DNA of 64,000 nt, from positions 1 through 64,000 of the forward strand of contig ONMR01000005.1 of NCBI GenBank assembly GCA_900318995.1, written 5' to 3'. The notes under the pieces were generated by a model. That model was not told the DNA's origin. It did not search any database and saw nothing but the letters and a program-made list of their open reading frames with translations. A program made the position numbers and the translations under genes. The stretch comes from an uncultured Prevotellaceae bacterium (GTDB taxonomy: Bacteria; Bacteroidota; Bacteroidia; Bacteroidales; Bacteroidaceae). This document shows positions 1-8,214 of the stretch, one piece after another. The first letter of the stretch is position 1, and each line of letters begins with the position of its first letter.

Positions 1-762
1 GCAGAGCTTGAGTATATCCATCAGGATGACGCTGCCGAGCTGGCCGCCGCCAAGGCTGCCGAGCCACAGAAGGAGCAGAAATCAATCCCGTTCTTCAAGT
101 GTTTCTCTTTCCGTCAGACATGGGCTTTCATCTGCGGTAAGTTCTTTACCGACGGCGTATGGTGGTTCTTCCTGTTCTGGGCTCCCGCATACTTCAGTGA
201 CCAGTACGGATACCGCTCAGATTCCAAGGAGGCTATCCTGCTTATCTTTGTGCTTTACCTGATAGTGACTGTGGTAAGTATAGGCGGCGGCTACCTGCCC
301 AAGCTGTTTGTTGAGAAGAAAGGCATGGAGCCTTACTCAGGCCGTATGAAAGCCATGCTGATATTCGCATTCTTCCCGCTGCTGGCACTCTTTGCCCAGC
401 CTCTGGGTAAGTACAGCGCATGGTTCCCCGCCATCATCATAGGTCTGGCAGGCGCCGGACATCAGGCATGGTCGGCCAACCTCTACTCAACTATTGGTGA
501 CATGTTCCCCAAGTCGACCATCGGAACAATCACAGGCGTGGGTACAACCATGGGCGGTCTGGCATCGTTCATGATAAACAAGGGTGCAGGTATGCTCTTT
601 ACCAAGAGCGCCGCTCTGGGGTCATCTTTCACATTCCTGGGTTTTGAGGGCAAGGAGGCCGGTTACATGATAGTATTCTGTATCTGCGCCGTTGCCTATC
701 TTATAGGCTGGACTGTAATGAAACTTCTGGTTCCCAAATATAAGCCTATCGTTGTAGACTGA
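1..762 (+). CDS. MFS transporter, hexuronate-type (5' truncated)
   Basis: This is the C-terminal part of a major facilitator superfamily permease; the frame is open from base 1, so the N-terminal half lies outside the window. About 253 residues are visible. A charged Ala/Glu/Lys/Gln-rich cytoplasmic loop (residues about 1-30 of the fragment) is followed by roughly six hydrophobic segments, as expected for the second half of a 12-helix transporter. The segment with GAGHQAWSANLYSTIGDMFP resembles the anion:cation symporter subfamily (ExuT-like hexuronate transporters). Its stop overlaps the start of the following oxidoreductase by one base (TGATG), so the two are probably co-translated and act on the same imported sugar acid. 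The substrate is inferred from family resemblance only. Confidence 0.85.
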   Translation, partial: AELEYIHQDDAAELAAAKAAEPQKEQKSIPFFKCFSFRQTWAFICGKFFTDGVWWFFLFWAPAYFSDQYGYRSDSKEAILLIFVLYLIVTVVSIGGGYLPKLFVEKKGMEPYSGRMKAMLIFAFFPLLALFAQPLGKYSAWFPAIIIGLAGAGHQAWSANLYSTIGDMFPKSTIGTITGVGTTMGGLASFMINKGAGMLFTKSAALGSSFTFLGFEGKEAGYMIVFCICAVAYLIGWTVMKLLVPKYKPIVVD

Positions 763-1763
763 TGCCTGAAAAGCCAGACTATAAGGCGGCCGATACCCGT
801 TACGACGGGCGTATGCCATATATACGATGCGGACACAGCGGCGTCAGACTGCCGGCTGTGTCGCTCGGCTTCTGGCACAACTTTGGCAGCGTTGATGACT
901 TTGACAAGGCTCACGCTATCGCTTGTTGCGCCTTTGACAACGGTGTCAACTGCTTTGACCTGGCTAATAATTACGGTCCAGAATACGGAACGGCCGAGGA
1001 GAATCTGGGCAGGATGATGGACCTCTCGTTCCGCCCTTACAGGGATGAGTTGTTCATCACCACCAAGGCCGGTTATGACATGTGGCCGGGCCCATATGGA
1101 GACTGGGGTTCACGCAAGTATCTGATGAGCAGCCTGGACCAGAGCCTTAAGCGCATGCGCCTGGATTATGTGGACCTGTTCTACTCACACCGTTATGACC
1201 CCGATACTCCCCTGGAGGAGACCATGCAGGCGCTTGTGGATATAGTTCGTCAGGGCAAGGCCCTTTACATAGGTCTGTCAAACTATCCTGTTGATACGCT
1301 TGATTTCTGTTTTGGCTATCTCAGGGAGCGTGATGTCCCGTGTCTTATATATCAGGGACGTTACAATATGATGGACCGCAGGATGGAGAACGGCATACTG
1401 GATGCATGCCGGGATGCTGGAGTAGGGTTTACCGCATTCTCACCGCTGGCCCAGGGACTGCTGACAGACCGTTATTTGCGAGGTATCCCAGAGGATTCAC
1501 GTATGGCACGCAATCATTTCCTGAAACGTGACATTCTGACACCACAGCTGCTTGACATGTTGAACCGTCTCAACGCGATAGCCGCCGCCCGAAACCAGAG
1601 CCTGTCTGAAATGGCACTCTCATGGCTGCTCAAGGACGGGCTTGTGACCTCTGTGCTGATCGGTGCAAGTTCTCCTGAGCAACTGCTCACCAATATCAGG
1701 GCAGTCCGTAATACGGAGTTTACCGCTGATGAACTTTATGAAATAGATTCAATCATTCTTTAA
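762..1763 (+). CDS. Aldo/keto reductase, YghZ-like
   Basis: A 333-residue NADPH-dependent aldo/keto reductase with a TIM-barrel fold, of the kind that reduces sugar aldehydes such as L-glyceraldehyde 3-phosphate. The expected catalytic tetrad parts are visible: FDLANNYGPEYG (Asp and Tyr, near residues 60-67), ITTKAGYDMWPGPYG (Lys, near 100) and DLFYSHRYDPDTP (His). The C-terminal cofactor-binding segment SVLIGASSPEQLLTNI is also present. The length is normal and the ATG shares one base with the preceding stop. It sits between two sugar transporters, so a role in hexuronate or related sugar breakdown is likely; the exact substrate cannot be read from sequence. Confidence 0.9.
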   Translation: MPEKPDYKAADTRYDGRMPYIRCGHSGVRLPAVSLGFWHNFGSVDDFDKAHAIACCAFDNGVNCFDLANNYGPEYGTAEENLGRMMDLSFRPYRDELFITTKAGYDMWPGPYGDWGSRKYLMSSLDQSLKRMRLDYVDLFYSHRYDPDTPLEETMQALVDIVRQGKALYIGLSNYPVDTLDFCFGYLRERDVPCLIYQGRYNMMDRRMENGILDACRDAGVGFTAFSPLAQGLLTDRYLRGIPEDSRMARNHFLKRDILTPQLLDMLNRLNAIAAARNQSLSEMALSWLLKDGLVTSVLIGASSPEQLLTNIRAVRNTEFTADELYEIDSIIL

Positions 1764-1785
1764 ACGATAACAGTTACTGACCATT

Positions 1786-3141
1786 ATGAGTTACCAGAAG
1801 CCTACCATCAGGGAAAAGATTGCCTATGCATTGGGCGATGCCGCGGCAGGAGGTATCACATGGAAGATAATGTCCATTGCCTTTCCGCTGTTCTTTACCA
1901 ACGTATTCGGACTGACATTTGCCGATGCTGCCGCACTCATGCTTATTGCACGTCTGTTCGACGTAGTTACGGATCCGATAATGGGCAGCCTGGCAGACAG
2001 GACTCAGTCCCGTTGGGGTACATACAGGCCTTGGCTAATATTTGGAGCCATTCCTTTTGGCCTGATATTTGCTCTGTTGCTCTATACACCGGATTTCGGT
2101 CCGGCCGGAAAGCGGATCTATGCTTATGTCCTCTACCTGCTCATGATGGCAGTCTATACCGCAGTCAATGTGCCTTACGGCTCACTGCTGGGTGTAATGA
2201 CCGATGATGACAACGAAAAGAACCAGTTCTCGTCATACCGCATGGTAGGCGCCTATGCAATGGGTTTCATAACGCTCCTGTCATTCCCTTATCTGCAGAA
2301 AATGGTAGGTGGTACGGATGCCCATCAGTATGCCGTGCTGGGAGCAGTGTTCGGTATCATCGCCGCAGCCATGACTCTGGCCTGCGGTCTGATGACCAAG
2401 GAGCGTCTCAAACCCGTAAGGGCCGAGAAATACTCGTTGAGTCAGTTTGTTGACCTGTTCAAGAACAAGCCCTGGATATATCTGACACTGATAGGGCTTT
2501 GCACCAATTTCTTCAACGGATTCCGATATGCCGTGGCTGGCTATCTTATTTCATACTGCTTGGGCGGTGACGTGACCGTGGGTTCACTCATCATAAACTA
2601 CACCGTGCTTATGGCTTTCGGTGAGGTTACCTGCATGATATTCGGCGGCGTATCTCCAAAGTTTGCCAAATGGGTGGGCTCCAAACGGATGGCATTCGTC
2701 TGGTCGGCCGTAATATGCGTGGTGTTCTCGGTACTGTTCTTCTTCATACCGATGAATCCCAAGTATATATGGCTGATGGTTGCAGTGGTGATACTCACGT
2801 CGGTAGGTGTGGGTCTTTACTCACCGTTGCTGTGGTCAATGTATGCCGATGTGGCCGATTTTGCCACCGAAAAGTTTGGAACATCATCGACCGGACTGAT
2901 ATTCTCATCGGGCACCATGGCTCAGAAACTGGGTGGTGCCATATCTGGCTCATTGATCGCCCTGCTGCTTGGATTGGCAGGAGCACGTATGATTCCTGAT
3001 GACTTTGGCAATATGTCAATAGATCCGGCATCTGTAACCGAATCGGTGCGTACCATGGTATGGTCACTGTTCTCGCTTATTCCCGCAGCGATAGCCTTGA
3101 TTATGGGATGGCTGGCTTATAAGTTCCCTATAAGGAAATAA
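1786..3141 (+). CDS. GPH-family sugar:cation symporter (MelB/YicJ-like)
   Basis: A 451-residue inner-membrane permease of the glycoside-pentoside-hexuronide:cation symporter family with about 12 hydrophobic segments. The N-terminal region shows the family pattern around IARLFDVVTDPIMGSLADRT, which in MelB contains the conserved aspartates for cation coupling, followed by WGTYRPWLIFG. It starts 22 bases after the aldo/keto reductase and is followed by a good terminator, so it ends a three-gene transport and catabolism unit. Two different transporters flanking one reductase suggests uptake of a glycoside or oligouronide and its monomer. The substrate is not determined. Confidence 0.9.
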   Translation: MSYQKPTIREKIAYALGDAAAGGITWKIMSIAFPLFFTNVFGLTFADAAALMLIARLFDVVTDPIMGSLADRTQSRWGTYRPWLIFGAIPFGLIFALLLYTPDFGPAGKRIYAYVLYLLMMAVYTAVNVPYGSLLGVMTDDDNEKNQFSSYRMVGAYAMGFITLLSFPYLQKMVGGTDAHQYAVLGAVFGIIAAAMTLACGLMTKERLKPVRAEKYSLSQFVDLFKNKPWIYLTLIGLCTNFFNGFRYAVAGYLISYCLGGDVTVGSLIINYTVLMAFGEVTCMIFGGVSPKFAKWVGSKRMAFVWSAVICVVFSVLFFFIPMNPKYIWLMVAVVILTSVGVGLYSPLLWSMYADVADFATEKFGTSSTGLIFSSGTMAQKLGGAISGSLIALLLGLAGARMIPDDFGNMSIDPASVTESVRTMVWSLFSLIPAAIALIMGWLAYKFPIRK

Positions 3142-3158
3142 TGCCGGTTGGAATAAGA

Positions 3159-3194
3159 AATAACCGCAATCCTAACGGACTGCGGTTATTTTTA
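3159..3194 (+). terminator. Rho-independent terminator of the sugar transport cluster
   Basis: Perfect 10-bp arms AATAACCGCA (3159-3168) and TGCGGTTATT (3181-3190) with a 12-base loop, followed by a short T run. It ends the plus-strand transport operon and overlaps the last codons of the convergent folB gene. Confidence 0.75.
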
Positions 3195-3540
3195 CTGTTG
3201 CAGATGAACACGGGATTCCTATGGGCGGATTCTCCTTGCTCAAGCTTACCGTTATCTGCTTAAGGCTATTGTAGGTTTCAAACAGCGCATTTGCAATTCG
3301 TCCGGCTGCGTGTTCCAGAAGTCGGGAGCGTATTTCCATCTGTTGTTTGACTATAGCTGCAGCCTCTGCATAGTTTATTGTATGGGATATCAGGTCTGAG
3401 CCGATTGCTTTGGTAATGTCGGTCTCCATCTGTAATGACACGGAGTACCATGCACCCACAATGGCCTCCTGCGGTTCCACACCATGATAGGCATAGAACC
3501 GCAGTCCGGTCAGTGATATTGTCTGCGATTGTATATTCAT
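3172..3540 (-). CDS. folB: Dihydroneopterin aldolase
   Basis: A 122-residue protein of the FolB family, which converts 7,8-dihydroneopterin to 6-hydroxymethyl-dihydropterin in folate synthesis. Visible signatures are LRFYAYHGVEPQE near the N-terminus (conserved YHG segment), the central INYAEAAAIVKQ, and a late LSKENPPIG segment typical of the family. The open frame extends upstream to 3726, but that part is the antisense of nrdJ; the ATG at 3538-3540 gives the usual length of about 120 residues. It lies 4 bases downstream of nrdJ and probably shares its transcript. Its end overlaps the terminator of the opposing operon. Confidence 0.9.
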   Translation of the reverse strand: MNIQSQTISLTGLRFYAYHGVEPQEAIVGAWYSVSLQMETDITKAIGSDLISHTINYAEAAAIVKQQMEIRSRLLEHAAGRIANALFETYNSLKQITVSLSKENPPIGIPCSSATVKITAVR

Positions 3541-3544
3541 GCCG

Positions 3545-6118
3545 TTATCCGCAACGTGATGAACCGCAGTTCTTGCAGATGAGGCAACCCTCCTGATACA
3601 CCAGTGACTCGCTTCCGCATACTGAGCACTTCTCACCCTTGACTGCAGTACCGTCCTGGACGTATTTCTTGAGGGCGCGTTCCACACCGTTCTTCCAGTT
3701 GTTGATATTCTCCGATCCAAGGTCAAGTGAGCCGATGAGCTTGATGCAGAGGTCTATAGGCATCTGGTAACGCAGGACACCCGATATCAGTTTGGCGTAG
3801 TTCCAGTACTCTTTGTCAAACTTTTCGGACAGTCCCTCGATGGTAACCTTATAACCGCGTTTGTTGGTGAACTGGAAGTCATAGCGCTTGTTGCCGTTCT
3901 CATCGATATTCTTAATTATCCAGCCCTTCTCAACGGTCTTGGGCAATACGATACCCTCTTCGTCATCCTGCAGACCGGTGAATATCTCATAAGGACGTCC
4001 GTCCAGAATACCTACGAATGCCACCCATTTCTCCTTGTTGTTCTGGAAACGTACTACATCTGCCTCAAGTATGCGCGGGCGGGTCTCGACAACCTGGCGG
4101 GGCTCACAGTCACACGGCGCGAGTGTGGGCTCTTTGCCATCTTTCTTTTCGGTTTTCTTATCACTCTTGGCGTCAATGAGCACACCGTCACGTGAGCCGT
4201 CACGGTAGACTGTGCAGCCTTTGCAGCCGCTCTTCCATGCCTCTACATAGAGCTGGTTGACAAGATCTTCGGACACATCGTTTGGCAGATTGATGGTAAC
4301 GCTGATGGAGTGGTCAACCCATTTCTGCATGGCGCCCTGCATCTTGACCTTATTTACCCAGTCAACATCCTGGGCGGTTGCCTTGTAGTAAGGTGAACGT
4401 GCCACGAGTTCATCTACCTGCTCTGAAGTGAATTTCTGGGCGGGATCAATGCCGTTTACAATCATCCACTCAACAAACTTGTGGTGGAATACTATGAATT
4501 CCTCAAAGGCGTCGCCGTTTTCATCAACGAATGTGATATTGGCGTTCTCGTCATCGCGGTTGACCTTACGACGGCGTTTGTATACCGGCATGAACACAGG
4601 CTCCAGACCCGATGTGGTCTGTGTCATAAGGCTTACGGTTCCGGTTGGGGCAATGGTGAGACATGCTATGTTGCGGCGACCGTATTTTTTCATGTCGGCA
4701 TACAGTTCAGGATCAGCCTCCTTGATGCGCAGTATGAAGGGGTTCTTCTGCTCGCGTTTCCAGTCAAATATCTCAAAAGCTCCACGCTCCTTAGCCATCT
4801 CAACCGATGAGCGGTAAGCTGCAAGTGCCAGCGTGCGCTGTACCTTCTCGGCAAACTCTGTAGCCTCCTCGGTTCCGTAACGAAGTCCAAGAGCTGCCAG
4901 CATATCACCTTCGGCGGTAATGCCTACGCCGGTACGGCGACCCATGGTGCTCTTGCGCATGATCTTTTCCCAAAGACGCTTTTCGGTATACTTGGTCTCA
5001 TCGTCCTCCGGGTCACTTGCAATCTTGGCCTGGATCATATCGATCTTTTCAATCTCCAGGTCAATGATATCATCCATTATGCGCTGAGCAATGGCTACAT
5101 GCTTTTTGAAAAGGTCAAAATCAAACTTGGCCTTGGGGGTAAACGGATTCTTTACATAAGAGTAGAGGTTGATGGCAAGCAGACGGCAACTGTCATACGG
5201 GCAAAGCGGAATCTCACCGCATGGGTTGGTGCTGACGGTGCGGAATCCAAGGTCTGCATAACAGTCCGGGACTGACTCACGCAGTATCGTATCCCAGAAC
5301 AGTACTCCAGGTTCTGCCGATTTCCAAGCATTATGGACAATCTTTTTCCATAACTCTCCGGCCTCAATCTCCTTGGTGTATAAAGGTTTCTTTGAATCAA
5401 TCGGGTAGCACTGAGTGTATTTACGGCCCTCGATGGCAGCCTTCATGAACTCATCGTCAATCTTGACCGATACGTTGGCGCCGGTAACCTTGCCGCTCTC
5501 CATCTTGGCATCTATGAATGACTCTGAGTCAGGGTGCTTGATGGATACGCTCAGCATCAGGGCTCCGCGACGACCGTCCTGTGCCACTTCGCGTGTTGAA
5601 TTTGAGAAACGCTCCATAAACGGCACAAGTCCTGTCGAAGTAAGAGCTGAGTTCTTTACCGGAGAACCTTTGGGACGGATGTCTGAAAGGTCATGGCCTA
5701 CACCGCCGCGGCGTTTCATAAGCTGGACCTGCTCCTCGTCAATCTTCATTATGGCACCGTATGAATCGGCTGCTCCCTCGGTTCCAATAACGAAGCAGTT
5801 GGAGAGCGATGCAATCTGATAATTGTTGCCGATACCGGTCATCGGACTGCCCTGAGGAACTATGTACTTGAATCCTTTGAGCAGATCATGAAGTTCGGCC
5901 GCCGTCATGGGGTTCTTGTACTTTTTCTCAATGCGTGCAATCTCATTAGCTATACGCCAATGCATGTCATCGGGAGTCTTCTCATAAATATTTCCGAAGG
6001 AGTCCTTTACGGCGTACTTGTTCACCCAGACTTTTGCTGCAAGTTCGTCACCTCCGAAATAGTCCACTGAGGCCTTGAATGCCTCATCGAAAGTGTAGCT
6101 CTGTTTTTTGTTGTCCAT
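3545..6118 (-). CDS. nrdJ: Adenosylcobalamin-dependent ribonucleotide reductase (class II)
   Basis: An 857-residue class II ribonucleotide reductase making deoxyribonucleotides with adenosylcobalamin. From the ATG at 6116-6118 the barrel contains the redox Cys in SLSNCFVIG (about C108) and the active-site motif NPCGEIPL (N298, C300, E302). The phosphate-binding segment APTGTVSLMTQTTSGLEP and the second redox Cys in SGCKGCTVYRDGSRDG follow. The C-terminus has a zinc-ribbon-like Cys set (CSVCG, CLICKNCG) and ends in SSRCG, the shuttle cysteines. No N-terminal ATP-cone is evident. The frame extends ten codons further upstream, but MDNKKQ is the better start. The leader is short (about 60 bases) and shows no cobalamin riboswitch. 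Confidence 0.95.
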   Translation of the reverse strand: MDNKKQSYTFDEAFKASVDYFGGDELAAKVWVNKYAVKDSFGNIYEKTPDDMHWRIANEIARIEKKYKNPMTAAELHDLLKGFKYIVPQGSPMTGIGNNYQIASLSNCFVIGTEGAADSYGAIMKIDEEQVQLMKRRGGVGHDLSDIRPKGSPVKNSALTSTGLVPFMERFSNSTREVAQDGRRGALMLSVSIKHPDSESFIDAKMESGKVTGANVSVKIDDEFMKAAIEGRKYTQCYPIDSKKPLYTKEIEAGELWKKIVHNAWKSAEPGVLFWDTILRESVPDCYADLGFRTVSTNPCGEIPLCPYDSCRLLAINLYSYVKNPFTPKAKFDFDLFKKHVAIAQRIMDDIIDLEIEKIDMIQAKIASDPEDDETKYTEKRLWEKIMRKSTMGRRTGVGITAEGDMLAALGLRYGTEEATEFAEKVQRTLALAAYRSSVEMAKERGAFEIFDWKREQKNPFILRIKEADPELYADMKKYGRRNIACLTIAPTGTVSLMTQTTSGLEPVFMPVYKRRRKVNRDDENANITFVDENGDAFEEFIVFHHKFVEWMIVNGIDPAQKFTSEQVDELVARSPYYKATAQDVDWVNKVKMQGAMQKWVDHSISVTINLPNDVSEDLVNQLYVEAWKSGCKGCTVYRDGSRDGVLIDAKSDKKTEKKDGKEPTLAPCDCEPRQVVETRPRILEADVVRFQNNKEKWVAFVGILDGRPYEIFTGLQDDEEGIVLPKTVEKGWIIKNIDENGNKRYDFQFTNKRGYKVTIEGLSEKFDKEYWNYAKLISGVLRYQMPIDLCIKLIGSLDLGSENINNWKNGVERALKKYVQDGTAVKGEKCSVCGSESLVYQEGCLICKNCGSSRCG

Positions 6119-6154
6119 TATAATTACTTGTTTGATCAGATGCGGCAAAAAGTA

Positions 6155-6192
6155 TTCCAGCCTTCATGGACTGGAACAGCATGACAAATATA
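6155..6192 (-). promoter_or_regulatory. nrdJ -7 box and leader hairpin
   Basis: The minus strand reads TATATTTG at 6192-6185, a full match to the Bacteroidota -7 consensus TAnnTTTG, about 67 bases before the nrdJ ATG. No clear -33 TTG was found at the usual distance. Between it and the ATG lies an inverted repeat with arms TTCCAG (6155-6160) and CTGGAA (6171-6176) that would form a small stem-loop in the leader. Confidence 0.45.
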
Positions 6193-6385
6193 GTTAATGT
6201 ATTTTATATAATGAATGGTTTCCATTTTTATTTTTCAGTATTATTCCAAGTTTTCCATTTTGGATGTTTAATGCATGGATTATCAATTGAATACAATTTT
6301 TGAAAGCGCAAAAAGTTTTCCAAAACAGGATAAATTGAGAATAAGGCGCTTTGATGATCTGCTTGTTTTGTGTACACTATATGCA
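6193..6385. other. AT-rich gap between dnaA and nrdJ
   Basis: No credible gene is seen. The stretch is AT-rich, with several TTTTCCA/TTTCCA runs and a 12-bp palindrome GTTTTCCAAAAC near 6317-6328. No exact DnaA box (TTATCCACA) was seen on either strand. It may hold regulatory or origin-related sequence, but nothing definite supports that. Confidence 0.3.
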
Positions 6386-6414
6386 TAAAAAAAGCGGCAC
6401 AATTATGCCGCTTT
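6386..6414 (-). terminator. dnaA terminator
   Basis: Perfect 9-bp arms AAAGCGGCA (6391-6399) and TGCCGCTTT (6406-6414) with a 6-base loop, followed on the minus strand by a run of seven T. It lies 25 bases beyond the dnaA stop and separates dnaA from nrdJ. Confidence 0.8.
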
Positions 6415-6439
6415 CATATTAGTTCCAGTTGCTGACAAT

Positions 6440-7837
6440 TCAGCATCTTAGACCGCTTTCGATATTTTCCATATCGGCCTTGAAGTTCTTGTCCACCTGA
6501 ATTTGGTCGCGAACCATATTGCAGGCATGCAGCACTGTAGCGTGATCCCGCTTTCCTATGTAGGCTCCGATCTTTGATGTTGAGTAATCCAGATATTTCT
6601 TTACCAGATACATGCTTATCTGTCTTGCCTGAACGATCTCATGCTTGCGGGATTTTGTCTGGATGGCCTGTTCGTCAATATTGTAATAGTCGCAGACTTT
6701 TGTAATGATAGATTCGATTGTGATGGCTTTCTGTTCGTGATGCTGGCTCTTGTCTATTACCTCATGGGTAAGATTAAGGTCAACCTCCTTTCCATAGATT
6801 GTGGAGTAAGCCATGAGTGATACGATCACTCCTTCCAGATCCCTTACGTTATCCTTTACTTTATCAGCTATATAATCTATGACTGGCTCTGGGAACCTGA
6901 TTCCGTCACGTCTGGTCTTGTCACGGAGTATGTCTTTTCTCAGATTGAGGTCAGGTCTTTCCAGTTCTGCCACCAGTCCCCATTTGAAACGGGTAATTAG
7001 CCGCTCTTCAAGGTCTTTCATGTCCTTGGGAGGACGATCACTTGTCATTATGAGCTGCTTATGGTTGAGGTGCAGATAGTTGAAAATATGAAAGAATGTA
7101 TTCTGGGTTTTTGAATAGCCGGCCAACTCCTGCATGTCGTCTATGATCAATACATCTATTGATTGGTAGAAATGTATGAAATCATTGACGGCATTGTTTC
7201 TTGCTGCGTCGGTATATTGAACCATGAACAGATGGGCTGATACATAAAGTACGCGCTTTTCAGGATGAAGTTCCTTTACCCTGCGTCCGATTGCTGTAAC
7301 CAGATGAGTCTTTCCAACACCTGATGAACCATAAATGAACAGAGGGTTGAAAGCGGTGCTTGCGGGATTAAGGGCAATCGTTTCGCCTGCTGTACGTGCA
7401 AGTTTGTTGCTTACTCCTTCAACGAAATTCTCAAAACTGTAGTTGGGATCAAGCTGCGGATTAAGATCCTGTACTTGGGGAGCATCGTTTACAGACGGGG
7501 CCTTGTTGCCGATTTCGGCTGTTCCTTTTATATTAGTTAAGGTGTTGGCCGAACTTACATTCTGGTTGATGTTATGCTCCTTGTCAGTCAGAATGCTGTA
7601 CATGAGTCTTGTACCTTTACCGAATACTTTGGTAAGGGCGGCCTTGATCACGTCGAGGCAATTCTGTTCAAGATATTCATATACAAAAGGACTGGGTACC
7701 TGGATGAGGAGTTCTCCGTTTTCCAGGGATACAGGCTCTGCAACGGAAAACCACGTATCGAATATTGTTTCCGATACGTTGTCACGGATAAAATCCAGAC
7801 ATAAGCTCCATTGGTCTTTTAACTCAGTCCTTGTCAT
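6440..7837 (-). CDS. dnaA: Chromosomal replication initiator DnaA
   Basis: A 465-residue AAA+ initiator that binds DnaA boxes and opens the origin. Domain I occupies about residues 1-85 and is followed by a polar linker (about 90-135). The ATPase has Walker A GSSGVGKTH (170-178) and Walker B VLIIDDMQ (about 229-236). The C-terminal DNA-binding domain carries the signature around GKRDHATVLHACNMV. Length and order are normal. It is transcribed alone, with a promoter at 7890-7921 and a terminator just after the stop. The neighbours are not the dnaN/recF set seen in many other bacteria, which is usual in Bacteroidales as far as I recall. Confidence 0.97.
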   Translation of the reverse strand: MTRTELKDQWSLCLDFIRDNVSETIFDTWFSVAEPVSLENGELLIQVPSPFVYEYLEQNCLDVIKAALTKVFGKGTRLMYSILTDKEHNINQNVSSANTLTNIKGTAEIGNKAPSVNDAPQVQDLNPQLDPNYSFENFVEGVSNKLARTAGETIALNPASTAFNPLFIYGSSGVGKTHLVTAIGRRVKELHPEKRVLYVSAHLFMVQYTDAARNNAVNDFIHFYQSIDVLIIDDMQELAGYSKTQNTFFHIFNYLHLNHKQLIMTSDRPPKDMKDLEERLITRFKWGLVAELERPDLNLRKDILRDKTRRDGIRFPEPVIDYIADKVKDNVRDLEGVIVSLMAYSTIYGKEVDLNLTHEVIDKSQHHEQKAITIESIITKVCDYYNIDEQAIQTKSRKHEIVQARQISMYLVKKYLDYSTSKIGAYIGKRDHATVLHACNMVRDQIQVDKNFKADMENIESGLRC

Positions 7838-7889
7838 TTTTTGGGATTGTTTGGGGAGGACTATTATGGTCTTTCCTTCAACTTCACTG

Positions 7890-7921
7890 CAAAGTTGATA
7901 ATCTTATTTCATTTAAGCAAA
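7890..7921 (-). promoter_or_regulatory. dnaA promoter
   Basis: On the minus strand a TTTG -33 box (7921-7918) is separated by 20 bases from CAACTTTG (7897-7890), 7 of 8 matches to TAnnTTTG. The distance to the dnaA ATG is about 52 bases. This spacing fits the Bacteroidota sigma-ABfr promoter. Confidence 0.5.
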
Positions 7922-8214
7922 CCCGTTCCGGGAGTTGAAAAAGTAAGTTTTTGTAAGGTGTTGGGAATTAACCACTTGGAAAACCGCATCAAACTCGTTG
8001 AAAAGATGCTATTGATTTTAATTAACATCTTGAAAACCAATAGAATAACCTGTTGATAACTTCTTTTGTAACTCTTTTTCCAAGCCTTGATAATCCTTTT
8101 TCAGCGGGCTCCAAAACAAGTTTGAATGTAGACCAAAAGAAATACAAACTACGAGGCTTTATTTAGAATAAATCTAAAGTAGGGCTGAATTGCCCCATGA
8201 ATATTTTATGGATA
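7922..8214. other. AT-rich gap upstream of dnaA, DnaA-box-like sites
   Basis: No convincing gene is present. TGTTGATAA at 8051-8059 differs from the DnaA box TGTGGATAA by one base, and two further TTGATAA sequences lie at 7895-7901 and near 8087-8093. They could serve dnaA autoregulation or belong to an origin. No exact consensus box is present and no strand switch of the genes occurs here, so oriC is not claimed. Confidence 0.3.

Noticed and set aside
6119..6440. Cobalamin riboswitch before nrdJ
   Set aside because: The distance from promoter box to start is about 60 bases and no B12-box-like sequence was seen.
7922..8214. Chromosomal origin oriC
   Set aside because: Only near-matches to DnaA boxes are present, without a cluster of exact boxes, a clear unwinding element or a switch of gene strand.
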